Shown: one piece after another, positions 50,145 through 59,147 of the stretch
How positions within the stretch are numbered: position 1 is the stretch's first letter
Layout: the number at the start of each line of letters is the position of its first letter
NCBI RefSeq assembly: GCF_014647975.1
Contig: NZ_BMQF01000019.1
Coordinates: forward strand, 62,001 to 126,000
Length of the DNA: 64,000 nucleotides
From: Streptomyces fumigatiscleroticus
GTDB lineage: Bacteria; Actinomycetota; Actinomycetes; Streptomycetales; Streptomycetaceae
Direction: 5' to 3'
Program-made: the position numbers and the translations under genes
The notes under the pieces: model-generated
What the model was told of the DNA's origin: nothing
The model's database searches: none
Seen by the model: the letters and a program-made list of their open reading frames with translations, nothing else

Positions 50145-51637
50145 GAGCTGGTGCTCGGGGTCTCCTCCCCGCGGGCGAGCCGGCTGTGGGTGCGGCCGTA
50201 GAGGAAGTACACGACGAAGCCGATCGCCATCCAGATACCGAACCGCACCCAGGTCTCGGCGGGCAGGTTCAGCATCAGCCACAGCGAGGCGCACACCGAC
50301 ACCACCGGCAGCACCGGTACCCAGGGCGTACGGAAGGCGCGCGGCAGGTCGGGGCGGGACCGGCGCAGGATGATCACGCTGATGGCGACCACGACGAAGG
50401 CGAAGAGCGTGCCGATGTTCACCAGCTCGGCGAGTTCGCTCAGGCTGGTGAAGCCGGCCACGACCGCGATGACCACGCCGAGCAGGACGGTCGGCCGGTG
50501 CGGGGTCTTGAACCGGGGGTGGACGCGGGAGAAGAAGCGGGGCAGCAGGCCGTCGCGGCTCATCGCGAAGAAGACACGGGTCTGGCCGAGCAGCAGGATC
50601 ATGCACACCGTGGTCAGGCCGACGGCGGCGCCGAAGCTGATGACGCCCGAGAAGAACGGGTGCCCGGTGGCCTTGAACGCGTCGGCCAGCGGGGCGTCCA
50701 CGGACAGCTCGCTGTACTTCTGCATGCCGGTCACCACGATCGACACCGCCACGTACAGGACGGTGCAGATGAACAGGGAGGCGAGGATGCCGCGCGGCAT
50801 GTCCCGCTGCGGGTTGCGGGTCTCCTCGGCGGCCGTGGCGACGATGTCGAAGCCGATGAAGGCGAAGAAGACGATCGAGGCGGCGGTGAAGACGCCCATC
50901 ACGCCGAAGTTGGCCGGTGCCCAGCCGACCAGCAGCTGGATCAGCGGGGAGTGCAGTCCGCCGCCCGCCTCGACGGGCTGGGACTTCGGGATGAAGGGGT
51001 CGTAGTTGCCGGCCTTGACGAAGAACGCGCCCGCGATGATCACAACGAGCACGACGGCGACCTTGACGGCGACGACGACCGAGGTGACCCGGGCCGAGAG
51101 CTTCATGCCGACGACGAGGATGCCGGTGATCACCAGCACCAGGGCGGCGGCGAGGATGTCGAAGCCGAAGCCGTCGGCGCCGTCCCTGCCGCCGAGCGCG
51201 GCGGGCATGTGCCAGCCCGCGTTGTCCAGCAGTGAGCGGATGTAGCCCGACCAGCCGACGGCGACCACCGCGGTGCCCAGCGCGAACTCCAGCACCAGGT
51301 CCCAGCCGATGATCCAGGCGGGCAGCTCGCCGAGCGAGGCGTAGGAGAAGGTGTACGCCGATCCGGCCACCGGGACGGTGGAGGCGAACTCGGCGTAGCA
51401 GAGCGCGGCGAGCGCGCAGACGACACCGGCCACGACGAAGGCCAGCGCCGTGGCCGGGCCGGCGTTGTTCTTGGCGACCGTGCCGGTCAGCACGAAGATG
51501 CCGGTGCCGATGACGACACCGACGCCGAAGACGGTGAGGTCCAGCGCGGACAGGGATTTCCTGAGCGCGTGCTCGGGTTCCTCGGTGTCGGCGATGGACT
51601 GCTCGACCGGCTTGGTCCTGAAGAGGGTGCTGCTCAC
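50141..51637 (-). CDS. APC-family amino-acid permease
   Basis: 498-residue transporter with about twelve to fourteen helices. The first region reads LDLTVFGVGVVIGTGIFVLT, the helix-1 binding motif of the APC superfamily. AFIGFDIVATAAEETRNPQR in helix 6 marks the cationic-amino-acid (YfnA/CAT-like) subgroup. Substrate probably a basic or neutral amino acid. GTG 51637 follows GGGAG. It ends in overlap with the small NYN-like gene. Confidence 0.9.
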   Translation of the reverse strand: MSSTLFRTKPVEQSIADTEEPEHALRKSLSALDLTVFGVGVVIGTGIFVLTGTVAKNNAGPATALAFVVAGVVCALAALCYAEFASTVPVAGSAYTFSYASLGELPAWIIGWDLVLEFALGTAVVAVGWSGYIRSLLDNAGWHMPAALGGRDGADGFGFDILAAALVLVITGILVVGMKLSARVTSVVVAVKVAVVLVVIIAGAFFVKAGNYDPFIPKSQPVEAGGGLHSPLIQLLVGWAPANFGVMGVFTAASIVFFAFIGFDIVATAAEETRNPQRDMPRGILASLFICTVLYVAVSIVVTGMQKYSELSVDAPLADAFKATGHPFFSGVISFGAAVGLTTVCMILLLGQTRVFFAMSRDGLLPRFFSRVHPRFKTPHRPTVLLGVVIAVVAGFTSLSELAELVNIGTLFAFVVVAISVIILRRSRPDLPRAFRTPWVPVLPVVSVCASLWLMLNLPAETWVRFGIWMAIGFVVYFLYGRTHSRLARGEETPSTSS

Positions 51638-51724
51638 AAGGCGTAACTCCCACGCTTGTCGTCCTCGACATGATCGAGAGGGGGCGTGGTACGTATGCCC
51701 TCACCTGGAGCCCTCCACGCGGAA

Positions 51725-51764
51725 GGGCCGGTTCCACTACTGCAAAGAGTGGTGGTACCGGCCC
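51725..51764 (-). terminator. Terminator downstream of dxs
   Basis: GGGCCGGT (51725-51732) pairs with ACCGGCCC (51757-51764). The stem continues through CCACTACT/AGTGGTGG with one mismatch and a wobble to a 6-base loop. It lies 26 bases past the dxs stop on the minus strand and ahead of the permease gene. Confidence 0.65.
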
Positions 51765-51789
51765 ATACGGCCCCGGGGCGCTTGCCCGT

Positions 51790-53703
51790 TCAGTCGCGCG
51801 CGGCCTGCACCCGGTCGGCCTCGAAGCGGCCGTCCAGCTTGGCGACCAGCCCGGTGACCTGACGGGCGATGTCGGGCGCGGTCAGCCCGATCTCGGCCAG
51901 CACCTCGGCGCGGGAGGCGTGGTCGAGGAAGCGCGGCGGGATGCCGAAGTCGCGCAGCGGGACGTCGACACCCGCGTCGCGCAGGGCCTGCGCGATCGTG
52001 GAGCCCACACCGCCGACCCGGGAGTTGTCCTCGACGGTGACGACCACGCGGTGCCGCTCGGCGAGCGGGGCCATGGCCTCGTCCACGGGCTTGACCCAGC
52101 GCGGGTCGACGACGGTGGTGGAGATGCCCTGCTTCTCGAGCAGGCCGGCGACCTCCAGGCACATCGGGGCCAGGGCGCCCACGGAGACCAGCAGCACGTC
52201 GGGGGTGTCCGTGCCCGGCTCGCGCAGCACGTCCATGCCGCCCACCCGGCCGACGGCGGGTACGGCGGGGCCGACCGCGCCCTTGGAGAAGCGGACCACC
52301 GTCGGCGCGTCGTCGACGGCGACGGCCTCGCGCAGCTGGGCGCGGACCTGGTCGGCGTCGCGCGGGGCGGCCAGGCGCAGCCCGGGCACGACCTGGAGGA
52401 TCGACATGTCCCACATGCCGTTGTGGGAGGCGCCGTCGGTACCGGTGATGCCGGCCCGGTCCAGTACGAAGGTGACGCCGCACTTGTGCAGGGCCACGTC
52501 CATCAGCACCTGGTCGAAGGCGCGGTTGAGGAAGGTGGCGTAGACGGCGAAGACCGGGTGCAGGCCGCCGTGGGCGAGACCGGCCGCGGAGACGGCGCCG
52601 TGCTGCTCGGCGATGCCGACGTCGTAGACCCGGTCGGGGAAGGCCTTGGCGAACCGGTCCAGGCCGACCGGCTGGAGCATGGCGGCGGTGATGGCGACGA
52701 TGTCGTCGCGCTCCTTGCCGAGCTCGACCATCTCGTCGCCGAAGACGGAGGTCCAGTCGGCGCCGGAGGAGGCGATCGGCAGGCCGGTGTCGGGGTGGAT
52801 CTTGCCGACGGCGTGGAAGCGGTCGGCCTCGTCCTGGAGGGCGGGCTGGTAGCCGCGGCCCTTCTCGGTGAGGCAGTGCACGATCACGGGGCCGCCGAAG
52901 CGCTTGGCGCGGGAGAGCGCCGACTCCAGGGCCTCGATGTCGTGGCCGTCGATCGGGCCGACGTACTTCAGGCCCAGGTCCTCGAACATGCCCTGCGGGG
53001 CGATGAAGTCCTTCAGGCCCTTCTTGGCGCCGTGCAGGGTCTCGTACAGCGGCTTGCCCACGACCGGGGTGCGGTCGAGGATGTCCTTGGTGCGGGCCAG
53101 GAAGCGCTCGTAGCCGTCGGTGGTGCGCAGGGTCGCCAGATGGTTGGCGAGGCCGCCGATGGTGGGCGCGTAGGAGCGCTCGTTGTCGTTGACCACGATG
53201 ACCAGCGGGCGGTCCTTGGCCTCGGCGATGTTGTTCAGCGCCTCCCAGGCCATACCGCCGGTGAGGGCGCCGTCGCCGATGACCGCGACGACATGGCTGT
53301 CGCGCTTGAGCACCTGGTTGGCCTTGGCGATGCCGTCGGCCCAGCCCAGCACGGTGGAGGCGTGGCTGTTCTCGATGACGTCGTGTTCGGACTCGGCCTG
53401 CGAGGGGTAGCCGGACAGGCCGCCCTTCATCTTCAGCCTGGAGAAGTCCTGGCGGCCGGTGAGCAGCTTGTGCACGTAGGACTGGTGGCCGGTGTCCCAC
53501 AGGACCTTGTCCCGCGGGGAGTCGAAGACGCGGTGCAGGGCGAGGGTGAGCTCCACCACACCGAGGTTGGGGCCGAGGTGGCCGCCGGTCTTGGAGACGG
53601 CGTCGACGAGGAAGGTCCGGATCTCCTCTGCCAGCTGGTCCAGCTCCTCCAGGCTGAGCCGGTCCAGATCACGCGGTCCCCTGATGTGGGTCAGCAGCGG
53701 CAC
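51790..53703 (-). CDS. dxs: 1-deoxy-D-xylulose-5-phosphate synthase
   Basis: 637-residue thiamine-diphosphate enzyme joining pyruvate and glyceraldehyde 3-phosphate, the entry step of the MEP isoprenoid pathway. Landmarks: GGHLGPNLGVVELTLALHRV, WDTGHQSYVHKLLTGR, the ThDP motif VIGDGALTGGMAWEALNN, FAVYATFLNRAFDQVLMDVA, and DRAGITGTDGASHNGMWDMS. GTG 53703 has AAGGAGG upstream. Apparently monocistronic, with a TAGACT -10 about 50 bases ahead and a hairpin behind. Confidence 0.96.
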   Translation of the reverse strand: MPLLTHIRGPRDLDRLSLEELDQLAEEIRTFLVDAVSKTGGHLGPNLGVVELTLALHRVFDSPRDKVLWDTGHQSYVHKLLTGRQDFSRLKMKGGLSGYPSQAESEHDVIENSHASTVLGWADGIAKANQVLKRDSHVVAVIGDGALTGGMAWEALNNIAEAKDRPLVIVVNDNERSYAPTIGGLANHLATLRTTDGYERFLARTKDILDRTPVVGKPLYETLHGAKKGLKDFIAPQGMFEDLGLKYVGPIDGHDIEALESALSRAKRFGGPVIVHCLTEKGRGYQPALQDEADRFHAVGKIHPDTGLPIASSGADWTSVFGDEMVELGKERDDIVAITAAMLQPVGLDRFAKAFPDRVYDVGIAEQHGAVSAAGLAHGGLHPVFAVYATFLNRAFDQVLMDVALHKCGVTFVLDRAGITGTDGASHNGMWDMSILQVVPGLRLAAPRDADQVRAQLREAVAVDDAPTVVRFSKGAVGPAVPAVGRVGGMDVLREPGTDTPDVLLVSVGALAPMCLEVAGLLEKQGISTTVVDPRWVKPVDEAMAPLAERHRVVVTVEDNSRVGGVGSTIAQALRDAGVDVPLRDFGIPPRFLDHASRAEVLAEIGLTAPDIARQVTGLVAKLDGRFEADRVQAARD

Positions 53704-53751
53704 CCGTGCCTCCTTGCAGTAGAGCTGTTCGAGCTGTTGCCGGGCTTGTCG

Positions 53752-53757
53752 AGTCTA
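53752..53757 (-). promoter_or_regulatory. -10 element of dxs
   Basis: Minus-strand TAGACT, near-consensus, with a leader of about 40 nt to GTG 53703. No good -35 is evident. Confidence 0.45.
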
Positions 53758-53845
53758 ATGTTCCGCCTCTGGCGGCGGTGTCCGGGCGGTGCGTCGTACG
53801 TCACGCGTTCGCCTGTACCCAACAACCACCTTTTCTACGGCATGA

Positions 53846-53879
53846 CTGTGCCCGGCACCGCCATTGGTGCCGGGCACAG
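53846..53879 (-). terminator. Terminator of the xylFGH operon
   Basis: Perfect 14-bp stem (53846-53859 CTGTGCCCGGCACC with 53866-53879) and a 6-base loop, 21 bases beyond the xylH stop. Confidence 0.85.
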
Positions 53880-53900
53880 GTCTGAAAGGGGCGGTACGGG

Positions 53901-55193
53901 TCAGGCGCGTCCCGCCGACTTCTGGGTCTTGCGGGTGACCGCGTCGATGACGACGGTCGCCAGCAGGACACCACCGGTGATCATGTACTGGACCGGCGAG
54001 GCGATGCCCTCCAGGGCGAGGCCGTACTGGATCGAGACGATGACCAGCACACCGAGCAGCGCGTTCCAGGTGCGGCCGCGGCCGCCGAAGAGCGAGGTGC
54101 CGCCGATGACCGCCGCGGCGATCGAGTTCATCAGCAGGTCACCGCCGCCCGCGCCCTGGTTGGCCGCGGCGATCTTGGAGGCGATGAACAGACCGCCGAG
54201 GGCGGCGAAGGTGCCGGAGATCGCGAAGACCGAGATCCGGACCGCGGTGACGTTGATGCCGGCGCGGCGGGAGGCCTCGACGCTGCCGCCGAGCGCGAAG
54301 ACCTTGCGGCCGTAGGGGGTACGGCGCAGCACGAAGTCGGTGACCAGCAGGACCGCGATGAAGATCACGACGGCCAGCGGCAGACCCTTGTACTGGTTGA
54401 AGACGATCGCGACGGCGAAGGCCACGACGGCCAGCAGCACGGTCCGCAGGATGGTTTCGCTCAGCGGCCGGGACGGCACGCCGGCGGCCTCGCGGCGGCG
54501 GTTGCCGAGGAAGGAGCTGAGGAAGTAGCCGACGGTGACCACGAGGGCCAGGCCGTAGGCGGCGGCGACGTCGGAGAAGTAGTAGCTGGTCAGCTTGGCG
54601 ACCACGCCCTCGCTGTCCAGGTTGATGGTGCCGTTGTCACCCAGCACCTGGAGCATGAAGCCGTTCCAGAAAAGCAGACCGGCCAGGGTGACCGCGAACG
54701 CCGGGACACCGATCCGGGCGAAGAAGAAGCCGTGGATGGCGCCGGCGACCGTGCCGGTGAGGATGGCCAGCACGAAGGCGAGCCACTCGTTCATGCCGTT
54801 GTTGACGTTCAGCACCGCGAAGACGGCGCCGGCCACACCGCTGACCGAACCGGCCGACAGGTCGATCTCGCCGAGCAGCAGCACGAAGACGATACCGACG
54901 GCGATCATGCCGGTGCCGACCATGGCGACGGACATGTCGGAGAGGTTGCCGGCGGTGAGGAAGTTGGAGTTCAGGCTCTGGAAGATGATCCAGATGACCA
55001 GCAGGCCGACGACGACCGGGATGGAGCCCAGGTCACCGGACTTCATCTTCCGCTTGAACTCGGTCACGTAGCCCGCGAAGCCCTGCTCACGCACCAGCAG
55101 CCGGGGGTCGACGACCGTCACGGCGGCGGAGGCCGCCTCGGGGTTCTCCACGGCCTTGTCCTCGGGAGGCGTGGAGGTCTTGTCGATGCTCAC
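53901..55193 (-). CDS. xylH: Xylose-type ABC transporter permease XylH
   Basis: 430-residue permease of the ribose/xylose (CUT2) class with about ten helices. A hydrophilic N-terminal tail is followed by PVVVGLLVIWIIFQSLNSNF, GIVFVLLLGEIDLSAGSVSG and the coupling stretch KVFALGGSVEASRRAGINV. ALIAS-type sequence AAAVIGGTSLFGGRGRTWNA near the end is family-typical. GTG 55193 overlaps the xylG stop (GTGA). Substrate xylose is inferred from the linked ROK regulator and my recall of the S. coelicolor xylFGH order. Confidence 0.9.
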   Translation of the reverse strand: MSIDKTSTPPEDKAVENPEAASAAVTVVDPRLLVREQGFAGYVTEFKRKMKSGDLGSIPVVVGLLVIWIIFQSLNSNFLTAGNLSDMSVAMVGTGMIAVGIVFVLLLGEIDLSAGSVSGVAGAVFAVLNVNNGMNEWLAFVLAILTGTVAGAIHGFFFARIGVPAFAVTLAGLLFWNGFMLQVLGDNGTINLDSEGVVAKLTSYYFSDVAAAYGLALVVTVGYFLSSFLGNRRREAAGVPSRPLSETILRTVLLAVVAFAVAIVFNQYKGLPLAVVIFIAVLLVTDFVLRRTPYGRKVFALGGSVEASRRAGINVTAVRISVFAISGTFAALGGLFIASKIAAANQGAGGGDLLMNSIAAAVIGGTSLFGGRGRTWNALLGVLVIVSIQYGLALEGIASPVQYMITGGVLLATVVIDAVTRKTQKSAGRA

Positions 55194-55981
55194 TTCTTGA
55201 TCTCCCCATTGGTGCGCGCCGCACGACGGGTCACGGCGTTGTCCGTGGCGCCCGTGATGGCGGAGATGATCTCCTCCTGCGAGGTCGACTTGACCTCGAA
55301 GACGCCGTTGTTGCGCCCCAGGCGCAGGACGGCGACCTTGTCGGCCACCGCCTTCACATCGGCCATGTTGTGGCTGATGAGGATGACGGCGTGACCGCGC
55401 TCGCGCAGCCGCTCGACCAGGTCGAGGACCTGGGCGGTCTGTTCGACGCCGAGGGCGGCGGTGGGCTCGTCCAGGATGACCAGCTTGGGCTCGCCCAGCA
55501 TGGAGCGGGCGATGGCCACGACCTGGCGCTGACCGCCGGAGAGCGAGGCGATCGGGATACGGACGCTGGGGATGCGGATCGACAGCGTGTCCAGCAGCTC
55601 TCGGGAGCGGCGCTCCATCTCGACCTCGTCCAGGATTCCGCCCTTGCGGATCTCCCGTCCCAGGTAGAGGTTGCCGACGACATCGATGTTGTCGCACAGC
55701 GCGAGGTCCTGATAGACGGTCGCGATGCCCAGGTGCTGGGCGTCGTTCGGCTTGCTGATCGATACGGCCTTGCCTTCCCACTCGATGACGCCGTCATCGA
55801 TGGGGTGCACGCCGGCGATCGTCTTGACCAGCGTGGACTTTCCGGCGCCGTTGTCGCCCACCAGGGCGACCACTTCACCGGCGTGGATCTCGAGCTCTAC
55901 GTCGGTGAGCGCCTGAACGGCACCGAACCGCTTGGAGACCCCGCGCAACGCCAGCACGGGCGTAGCGGACACGTGAACCAT
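55190..55981 (-). CDS. xylG: Xylose-type ABC transporter ATP-binding protein XylG (single domain)
   Basis: 263-residue ATPase: Walker A LVGDNGAGKSTLVKT, signature SLSGGQRQVVAIARSM, Walker B KLVILDEPTAALGV, switch His ILISHNMADV. Enteric XylG has two fused ABC domains of about 500 residues in total; this one has only one and would act as a homodimer. ATG 55981 lies 177 bp after the binding-protein stop with a strong hairpin between. The stop overlaps the permease start. Confidence 0.9.
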   Translation of the reverse strand: MVHVSATPVLALRGVSKRFGAVQALTDVELEIHAGEVVALVGDNGAGKSTLVKTIAGVHPIDDGVIEWEGKAVSISKPNDAQHLGIATVYQDLALCDNIDVVGNLYLGREIRKGGILDEVEMERRSRELLDTLSIRIPSVRIPIASLSGGQRQVVAIARSMLGEPKLVILDEPTAALGVEQTAQVLDLVERLRERGHAVILISHNMADVKAVADKVAVLRLGRNNGVFEVKSTSQEEIISAITGATDNAVTRRAARTNGEIKK

Positions 55982-56034
55982 CTCCTTCGCCGCCTGACCC
56001 GGCGGAAGGTAGTGCAGAAAGGTGGGGGGGTCCG

Positions 56035-56083
56035 TCCGGCGCCCCGCTTAGCTTGCGGGGCTGGATATGTGCGGGGCGCCGGA
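56035..56083 (-). terminator. Competing hairpins between xylF and xylG
   Basis: Outer pairing: 13 bp (56035-56047 with 56071-56083). Alternative inner pairing: GCCCCGC (56041-56047) with GCGGGGC (56055-56061), 7 bp and a 7-base loop. Both use the same left arm, so they exclude each other. Likely a partial terminator or mRNA-stabilising structure that lets the binding protein be made in excess. Confidence 0.7.
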
Positions 56084-56158
56084 GGAGCTGTGCGCAGTGC
56101 GTCCCGTACGGAAGTCCGGAAAGTGGGCTTCCGTATCTGAGAAGGGACTCGCTACTGC

Positions 56159-57274
56159 TTACTTGAGGCCGATCTTGTCGCAGGCCGACTTGTACTTGTC
56201 GGTGCAGATCTCGTTGACCGTGTAGATGCCGTCCTTGATGACGGTGTCGTTGATGTTGTCCTTGGTCAGCGAGACGACCGGGACGATGACCGAGGGGACG
56301 GCCTTGGTGGTCGGGCTGTCGACCTTGTCCTTGGCGATGGAGTCGAGCGACTTGCCCTGGGCCAGCGCGACGGCCATCTCGGCGGCGACGCTCGCCTCCT
56401 GCGGGTAGGACTTGTAGACGCTCATGTACTGCTCGCCGGTGATGATCCGCTGCACGCCCGCGAGCTCGGCGTCCTGGCCGGTGACCGGGATGTCGGCGAT
56501 GCCCGCGGCCTTCAGGGCCGTGATGATGCCGCCCGCCATGCCGTCGTTGGCGGAGTAGACGCCAACAATCTTGTCCTTGCCGAGGGCGGAGATGGCGCCC
56601 TCCATGTTGGCGTTGGCGTTCTCCGGCTTCCACTCCTTGGTGTCGTACTCGCGGCCGATCTTCACCTTGCCGTCGAGGACCGAGTGGGCGCCGTCCTTGA
56701 ACTGCTTGGCGTTCGGGTCGGTGGAGGACCCGTTCATCATGACGATCTGGCCGTCCTTGGCCTTGTCGCCCAGCGCCTTCAGCAGGGCCTCGCCCTGGGT
56801 CTTGCCGACGGTCGTGTTGTCGAACGAGGTGTAGGCGTCGATCGGGCCCTCGGCCAGGCGGTCGTAGGCGACGACCTTGATGCCGGCGTCCTTCGCCTTC
56901 TTGATCGACCCGGCGATGGCCTTGGAGTCCACCGCGTCCACGATCAGCACGTCCACCTTGTTGGTGACCATGGTGTCGACCTGCTGGTTCTGCGTGGTGG
57001 CGTCCTGCTTGGCGTTGGCGTAGACGACCTCGCCCTTGTTGTTCGTCAGCTCCTTGACCTTCTTCTCGATCAAGGGCTTGTCGAGCTTCTCGTACCGCGC
57101 CGTGGCGTTCTCCGGCAGCAGGAGACCGACCTTGATGTTGTCGCCCTTGGCGGCGGAGTCGGTCGAGTCCTTCTTGTTGTCGCCGGACTCCTTCGCGCTG
57201 CCACAGGCAGCCAGCGAAACGGCCATCGCACCAGCGGCAACGGCAACGGCGGCACGACGCATACGCGTGTTCAC
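56159..57274 (-). CDS. xylF: Xylose-type sugar-binding lipoprotein XylF
   Basis: 371 residues; signal peptide with lipobox SLAAC. The mature protein is a ribose/xylose-type periplasmic-binding fold: VGLLLPENATARYEKLDKPL, VDVLIVDAVDSKAIAGSIKK, AGIKVVAYDRLAEGPIDAY and GVYSANDGMAGGIITALKAA. ADIPVTGQDAELAGVQRI is the usual sugar-contact stretch. GTG 57274; upstream is a 121-base region with a palindrome just behind the ROK gene. First gene of xylFGH. Confidence 0.92.
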   Translation of the reverse strand: MNTRMRRAAVAVAAGAMAVSLAACGSAKESGDNKKDSTDSAAKGDNIKVGLLLPENATARYEKLDKPLIEKKVKELTNNKGEVVYANAKQDATTQNQQVDTMVTNKVDVLIVDAVDSKAIAGSIKKAKDAGIKVVAYDRLAEGPIDAYTSFDNTTVGKTQGEALLKALGDKAKDGQIVMMNGSSTDPNAKQFKDGAHSVLDGKVKIGREYDTKEWKPENANANMEGAISALGKDKIVGVYSANDGMAGGIITALKAAGIADIPVTGQDAELAGVQRIITGEQYMSVYKSYPQEASVAAEMAVALAQGKSLDSIAKDKVDSPTTKAVPSVIVPVVSLTKDNINDTVIKDGIYTVNEICTDKYKSACDKIGLK

Positions 57275-57371
57275 TTCAGAAACCTCCCTGACGAGGCCGC
57301 GTCGTTGCGGCCGAGGTGGCTGGAAGTCAACTCGGCCACGCGTGCGACGTCAAGAAGTAAATCCTTAACGA

Positions 57372-57389
57372 GATGGCAACGGTGCCATC
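57372..57389. promoter_or_regulatory. Palindromic operator candidate between the ROK gene and xylF
   Basis: GATGGCA and TGCCATC form perfect 7-bp arms around ACGG, about 100 bases before xylF and 7 bases past the ROK stop. A central CG-type palindrome is compatible with ROK or LacI binding. Confidence 0.5.
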
Positions 57390-57395
57390 CGTTCT

Positions 57396-58640
57396 CTAAG
57401 TGAAGGCAGGGGCGGCCGACGGCAGTGTGCCGTCCAAAAGGGTCGAATCACCCATCTCGCTGAGGGCCAGGGCGAGCGCCCCGAGCACCTCGGCGCGGCC
57501 CCCAAGTGCCCCCGGAAGCACGGACAGTTGACGCGCGGCGCTGGGGATCGCGTACCGTCCGACGGACTCCCGGATCGGCCCCAGCACCAGCTCACCGGCC
57601 TCGGCGAGATCGCCGCCCAGGACCACGCGGCTGGGGTTGAGCAGGTTGCAGAGATTCGCGACCCCGCTGCCGATGTGCCGGCCGACGTCGGCGACCACGC
57701 GACGGCAGCCGGGGTCGCCCTCGCGCGCCAGCCGTACGACGCCCTCCATGGTCAGGTCGGTGCCGTGACTGGGCTGGAGCAGCGGCAGGACGTAGCGGGC
57801 GGCCGTGAAGGTCTCCAGGCAGCCCCGGTTTCCGCAGCGGCAGACGGGGCCGGCCTCGTCGAGGGTGATGTGCCCGATCTCACCCGCCGTGCCGCCCGGC
57901 CCGCGGTAGATCTTGCCGTTGATCACCAGCCCCGCGCCGACACCGCTGGCCACCTTGATGTAGGCCAGGTCACGCACGCCCCGTCCACTGCCCCAGACCA
58001 GCTCGCCCAGGGCGCCGAGGTTGGCGTCGTTGTCCACGTGCACCGGCACGCCGAGCCGCCCCCGCAGCTCCTCGGCGGGCCTGGTGCCGGTCCAGCCGGG
58101 CAGGATGGCCGTCGAGCCGAGCGTCCCGGACTCGACGTCGATCGGCCCGGGGACGCCGAGCCCCACCCCGGCGATCTTCGACCGGTCGACCCCGGTGGCC
58201 GAGATCAGGCGGTTGACCAGTTGCTCCGCCCGGTCGAAGCCCTGCGCCGAGGAGGCGTCCACGTCGAGGGGCTCGGACTCCTCGGCCAGCACCTGGTGGG
58301 CGAGGTTCCCGACCGCGACGCGCAAATGCGTATGGCCGAAGTCCACGCCGATCACGATGCCGGCGTCCCCGCTCAGCGAGACGCTGCGGGCCCGCCGGCC
58401 GCCCGCCGAGGTGGGCGTGACCTCGACGGTTCCGCCCTCCTTCAGCTCCCTGACGATGTTGGAGACCGTAGCCGCCGACAGGCCGGTGGTCCTCGCGATC
58501 TCCGCCTGCGTGAGCGAACCGGCCAGCCGTACGGCTCGGACCACCCGCTCCAGGTTGGCTCGGTGCAGCGACGACTGCGACCCCGGAGTCTCCACGACGA
58601 CCTCCTGCGCGCGGGACCGCATCGATGAGGCCCCGTCCAT
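57396..58640 (-). CDS. rok7B7: ROK-family transcriptional regulator (Rok7B7-like) of xylose uptake
   Basis: 414 residues. The N-terminal winged helix (SLTQAEIARTTGLSAATVSN) is followed by a sugar-kinase-like domain with IGVDFGHTHLRVAVGNLAHQ, VGLGVPGPIDVESGTLG, GTAGEIGHITLDE and the zinc motif CRCGNRGCLETF. Its place between xylFGH and ngcEFG matches Rok7B7 of S. coelicolor, which affects xylose use, carbon catabolite control and antibiotic production. I chose ATG 58640; a TTG at 58646 is also in frame. Confidence 0.88.
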   Translation of the reverse strand: MDGASSMRSRAQEVVVETPGSQSSLHRANLERVVRAVRLAGSLTQAEIARTTGLSAATVSNIVRELKEGGTVEVTPTSAGGRRARSVSLSGDAGIVIGVDFGHTHLRVAVGNLAHQVLAEESEPLDVDASSAQGFDRAEQLVNRLISATGVDRSKIAGVGLGVPGPIDVESGTLGSTAILPGWTGTRPAEELRGRLGVPVHVDNDANLGALGELVWGSGRGVRDLAYIKVASGVGAGLVINGKIYRGPGGTAGEIGHITLDEAGPVCRCGNRGCLETFTAARYVLPLLQPSHGTDLTMEGVVRLAREGDPGCRRVVADVGRHIGSGVANLCNLLNPSRVVLGGDLAEAGELVLGPIRESVGRYAIPSAARQLSVLPGALGGRAEVLGALALALSEMGDSTLLDGTLPSAAPAFT

Positions 58641-58912
58641 GTCCAACTAGTGAACTCTAAGCTGAGCCGTTCGGGTTGCCTCCCGTCAAGAGGTTGAACC
58701 GCATCCGGGTTCTTGCACACGAATGGCCGCCGCCGGCCGGAGCCGGGGGTGTAGTGGGGGGCCGGGGATGTCCGGGGCCGGGGCGCGGGCCGGTCGCGGT
58801 GCCGCCGGACAGGGCCGGCGAGAGGCTCCGGCGGGGACGGGAGGGGACGGTCCACGGCGAGGCCGGGGAACCCTGCGCACCCGGCCCGCACCAGCCCGGA
58901 ACAGGCCGTTTC

Positions 58913-58972
58913 GCACGCGCGTCGGCAGATCCTTCCGCACGCGCGCCGGCAGGCCGCTCCGCACGTGCCCGA
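58913..58972. repeat. 24-bp imperfect tandem repeat
   Basis: Two and a half copies of a 24-base unit starting CGCACGCGCG (58913, 58937, 58961) in a non-coding stretch. Confidence 0.65.
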
Positions 58973-59079
58973 AGGGACGGCGTCCCGTGCGGTGCCGTCC
59001 TCACGGCGGCGTCACCCGGGCGGGCCCACCGCGCCGGCTCCGGACCCGCCGTCCCGTCACGGGAACGAGGCCACCGGCT

Positions 59080-59114
59080 GGATCCGGACATTCTGCGGGC
59101 CCGCGTCCGGATCC
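59080..59114 (-). terminator. Terminator of the ngcEFG operon
   Basis: Perfect 10-bp stem GGATCCGGAC (59080-59089) with GTCCGGATCC (59105-59114), 34 bases beyond the ngcG stop. Confidence 0.7.
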
Positions 59115-59147
59115 GGACAGCGGGCCCCGGGACGACCGGCGGGGCCG

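Larger units (their letters stand above)
58641..59147. other. Intergenic region between the ROK gene and ngcG
   Basis: About 500 bases with no gene I can support; the open frames here are low-complexity Arg/Pro/Ala. It must hold the ROK promoter at its left end (TAGAGT at 58654-58659 on the minus strand is a candidate), a short 24-bp tandem repeat (58913-58972) and the ngc terminator (59080-59114). Confidence 0.5.

Noticed and set aside
51638..51780. T-box or other riboswitch ahead of the amino-acid permease
   Set aside because: The hairpin present is simple and placed right behind dxs; no T-box sequence or specifier arrangement is visible.
58686..58964. A ~92-residue Arg/Pro-rich open frame between the ROK gene and ngcG
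   Set aside because: Low complexity, no start signals, and it overlaps a 24-bp tandem repeat; several other frames are equally open.
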